A stretch of 6,965 nt of DNA from Emcibacter sp. (GTDB lineage Bacteria > Pseudomonadota > Alphaproteobacteria > Sphingomonadales > Emcibacteraceae): the NCBI GenBank assembly GCA_027019205.1, contig JALUWZ010000174.1, positions 1-6,965 on the forward strand. Direction: 5' to 3'. The position numbers and the translations under genes are program-made. The notes beneath the pieces are model-generated. The model ran no database searches, had not been told where the DNA came from, and saw only the letters and a program-made list of their open reading frames with translations. Positions 5,476-6,965 of this stretch are shown here, in pieces; within the stretch, counting starts at the first letter, position 1, and every line of letters begins with the position of its first letter.

Positions 5476-6288
5476 TCAGGTTTTATAGGTATGTTCCGCT
5501 GCCGGAAAGCTTCTGGCCTTGACATCATTGGCATATTGGCTGACCGCCTCATCAATGGTCTGCCCGACTTCGGCATAGCGTTTGACAAATCTGGCGTTTG
5601 ACGGAAAATAACCCAGCATATCCTCAACCACCAGAATCTGGCCGTCACAATTGGCCGATGCGCCGATGCCGATGGTGACAATATCCAGTTTTTCGGTAAT
5701 TTCCGTCGCCACCGGTTCGGTGATCCCTTCGAGCACCACTGAAAAGGCCCCGGCCTTTTGAACAGCCATGGCATCTTCGAACATCCGGTCACATTCTGCC
5801 TGATTTTTTCCCTGGGTGCGATAGCCGCCCATAACATGGACCGCCTGGGGCCGGAGACCGATATGGGCCATCACCGGGATATTGCGCTCCACCAGATAGT
5901 TGATCGTGTCCGCCATCGCCGCCCCGCCCTCAAGCTTGACCGCCGCACAGCCGGTTTCCCGGAGCACCCGCGCGGCATTGCGGAAAGCCTGTTCCGGTGA
6001 TTCCTCAAACGACCCGAAAGGCATATCAAGGATCACCATCGCTTTGCGCGAGCCACGCATGACGGCTTTGGTATGCTCTATCATCGTCTCAAGCGATACC
6101 CCGATGGTGCTGTCCATACCATACAGCACCATCGCAAGGCTGTCCCCGACCAGCAGGAAATCCACATGGGGGTCAAGGGCTGCCGCCATCGGCGCGGTAT
6201 AGGCCGTAAGCGATACCACCGGGCGCTTTCCCTTAAGCTTTATAATGTCGCGTACGGTATTGCGGCGTATCTTGTTATCTCCATACAT
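5476..6288 (-). CDS. panB: 3-methyl-2-oxobutanoate hydroxymethyltransferase (ketopantoate hydroxymethyltransferase)
   Basis: PanB transfers a hydroxymethyl group from 5,10-methylene-tetrahydrofolate to 2-oxoisovalerate, giving ketopantoate, the first step of pantothenate and CoA synthesis. The protein is a cytoplasmic TIM barrel. Counting from the ATG at 6288 (270 residues, close to the E. coli length), the metal ligands are Asp49 (LLVGDSLAM), Asp88 (ILDMPFGSF) and Glu120 (AVKLEGG), and the catalytic base is Glu187 (VVLEGI). The signatures HIGLRPQ and GIGASANCDGQILVVEDMLG (207-226) are intact. The frame is open to a TTG at 6294, but that touches the AGGAG ribosome binding site, so the ATG at 6288 with six-base spacing is the real start. 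PanB and LeuA share the substrate 2-oxoisovalerate, though the two genes here are about 5 kb apart and separately expressed. It lies 58 bases after guaA. Confidence 0.97.
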   Translation of the reverse strand: MYGDNKIRRNTVRDIIKLKGKRPVVSLTAYTAPMAAALDPHVDFLLVGDSLAMVLYGMDSTIGVSLETMIEHTKAVMRGSRKAMVILDMPFGSFEESPEQAFRNAARVLRETGCAAVKLEGGAAMADTINYLVERNIPVMAHIGLRPQAVHVMGGYRTQGKNQAECDRMFEDAMAVQKAGAFSVVLEGITEPVATEITEKLDIVTIGIGASANCDGQILVVEDMLGYFPSNARFVKRYAEVGQTIDEAVSQYANDVKARSFPAAEHTYKT

Positions 6289-6294
6289 AGTCAA

Positions 6295-6299
6295 CTCCT
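6295..6299 (-). promoter_or_regulatory. Ribosome binding site that decides the panB start
   Basis: AGGAG on the minus strand is directly next to the TTG at 6294-6292 (no spacing) and six bases from the ATG at 6288-6286. Only the ATG has workable spacing. Confidence 0.75.
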
Positions 6300-6329
6300 G
6301 ATCTTTCTTTGCGAAAAAGGCAGTCTCCC

Positions 6330-6360
6330 GTTATAGGCTCTCTGGCCTACTCCCATTCAA
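6330..6360 (-). promoter_or_regulatory. Weak candidate promoter for panB, overlapping the guaA 3' end
   Basis: The minus strand has TTGAAT (6360-6355), 19 bases, then TATAAC (6335-6330). The -10 box is good, but the spacing is longer than ideal and the -35 box falls in guaA codons. If real, panB and the genes after it could be transcribed apart from guaA. Confidence 0.27.
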
Positions 6361-6965
6361 TGGTGCCCGGTGGTTTTGAGGTAATATCATAAACCACGCG
6401 GTTTATGCCCCGGACTTCATTGATAATGCGGGTCGAAACCCGGCTTAAAAATTCATGGTCGAAGTGATAATAATCCGCTGTCATGCCGTCGGTCGAGGTC
6501 ACGGCGCGCAACGCACAGACATAATCATAGGTTCTCTCGTCACCCATAACCCCGACGGTCCGCACCGGCAGCAGGACGGCAAAGGCCTGCCAGATCACAT
6601 CATAAAGGCCGTCAGCCTTGATCTCCTGAAGATAAATATCATCAGCCTTGCGCAGAATATCGCATTTTTCCGGGGTAATGTCACCCGGAATACGAATGGC
6701 AAGCCCCGGCCCCGGAAAGGGATGACGGCGGATAAATGCCTCCGGCAGGCCCAGCTCGCGGCCCAGTTCCCGGACCTCATCCTTGAAAAGCTCCCGCAGC
6801 GGCTCGACCAGATCCATCTTCATCCGGTCCGGCAAACCACCGACATTATGATGCGATTTTATCGTCGCGCTCGGCCCGCCGGTGAAGGAGACTGATTCGA
6901 TCACATCCGGATAGAGCGTCCCCTGGGCGAGGAAATCAGCCCCGCCAATCTTTCTCGCTTCTTCA
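6347..6965 (-). CDS. guaA: GMP synthase (glutamine-hydrolysing), C-terminal part (partial, runs off right edge)
   Basis: GuaA converts XMP to GMP using ATP and the amide nitrogen of glutamine, the last step of GMP synthesis in the cytoplasm. The window holds the last 205 or so residues; the frame is open to the right edge, so the GTG at 6904 is internal and not a start. Seen in order are FLAQGTLYPD and VIESVS, IKSHHNVGGLP (end of the ATP-pyrophosphatase domain), then the dimerisation and XMP-binding domain with RRHPFPGPGLAIRIPGD, VIWQAFAVLLPVRTVGVMGD (20 residues), and the family's invariant C-terminus KPPGTIEWE. The glutamine amidotransferase domain lies outside the window. It is upstream of panB on the same strand with 58 bases between them; whether they share a transcript is uncertain. 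Confidence 0.97.
   Translation of the reverse strand, partial: EEARKIGGADFLAQGTLYPDVIESVSFTGGPSATIKSHHNVGGLPDRMKMDLVEPLRELFKDEVRELGRELGLPEAFIRRHPFPGPGLAIRIPGDITPEKCDILRKADDIYLQEIKADGLYDVIWQAFAVLLPVRTVGVMGDERTYDYVCALRAVTSTDGMTADYYHFDHEFLSRVSTRIINEVRGINRVVYDITSKPPGTIEWE

Noticed and set aside
5457..5480. AAAACC/GGTTTT inverted repeat just after panB
   Set aside because: Short and AT-rich, with only a brief T stretch before CCC; not convincing as a terminator.
6311..6349. Possible terminator after guaA (AGGCCAG with CTGCCT, then TTTTT on the minus strand)
   Set aside because: The stem has only six pairs with a bulge and a large loop, and it begins at the guaA stop codon; too weak to call.

Overview
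The window looks like ordinary chromosomal housekeeping DNA from an alphaproteobacterium. The evidence is the protein character (an NKxE-type first G4 motif in Der, an EVDEDLR-type YfgM-like protein, a BamB carrying WPQAGGN) and the neighbourhood of guaA, panB, yfgM, bamB and der. By eye the GC content is moderate, a little over half in genes and lower between them. I cannot fix the genus. I see no phage genes, insertion sequences, CRISPR arrays, tRNAs or rRNAs.

Left end (1-731, minus strand): the window opens inside the first 13 codons of leuA (2-isopropylmalate synthase). Upstream of leuA lies about 300 bases with no conventional gene. They hold what looks like a complete leucine attenuation leader: a good sigma70-type promoter (305-333), a 41-codon leader peptide containing Leu-Leu-Leu-Leu-Ser-Leu-Leu-Leu (146-271), and mutually exclusive RNA hairpins between it and leuA. 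This is the most interesting signal in the window. Further upstream, also on the minus strand, is a small DUF805 membrane protein.

Middle (732-1374): a divergent intergenic region leads into a plus-strand VOC-fold protein. This gene converges on the minus-strand operon at a palindrome followed, on the minus strand, by a T-run; it probably terminates the operon.

Right part (1375-6965, minus strand, transcribed right to left): guaA (3' part only, runs off the edge), panB, a YfgM-like membrane-anchored TPR protein, bamB, der and a GNAT acetyltransferase. YfgM, BamB and Der are also neighbours in gammaproteobacteria such as E. coli. BamB is an outer-membrane assembly lipoprotein, the YfgM-like protein is a periplasm-facing chaperone-type partner, and Der is a ribosome-assembly GTPase, so the block joins envelope and ribosome biogenesis with GMP and pantothenate synthesis. 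A strong intrinsic-terminator-like hairpin sits between bamB and der, suggesting expression is stepped at that point. Three start codons deserve attention: panB and der should begin at ATG codons inside their longer open frames, and the YfgM-like gene appears to use TTG behind a good ribosome binding site.
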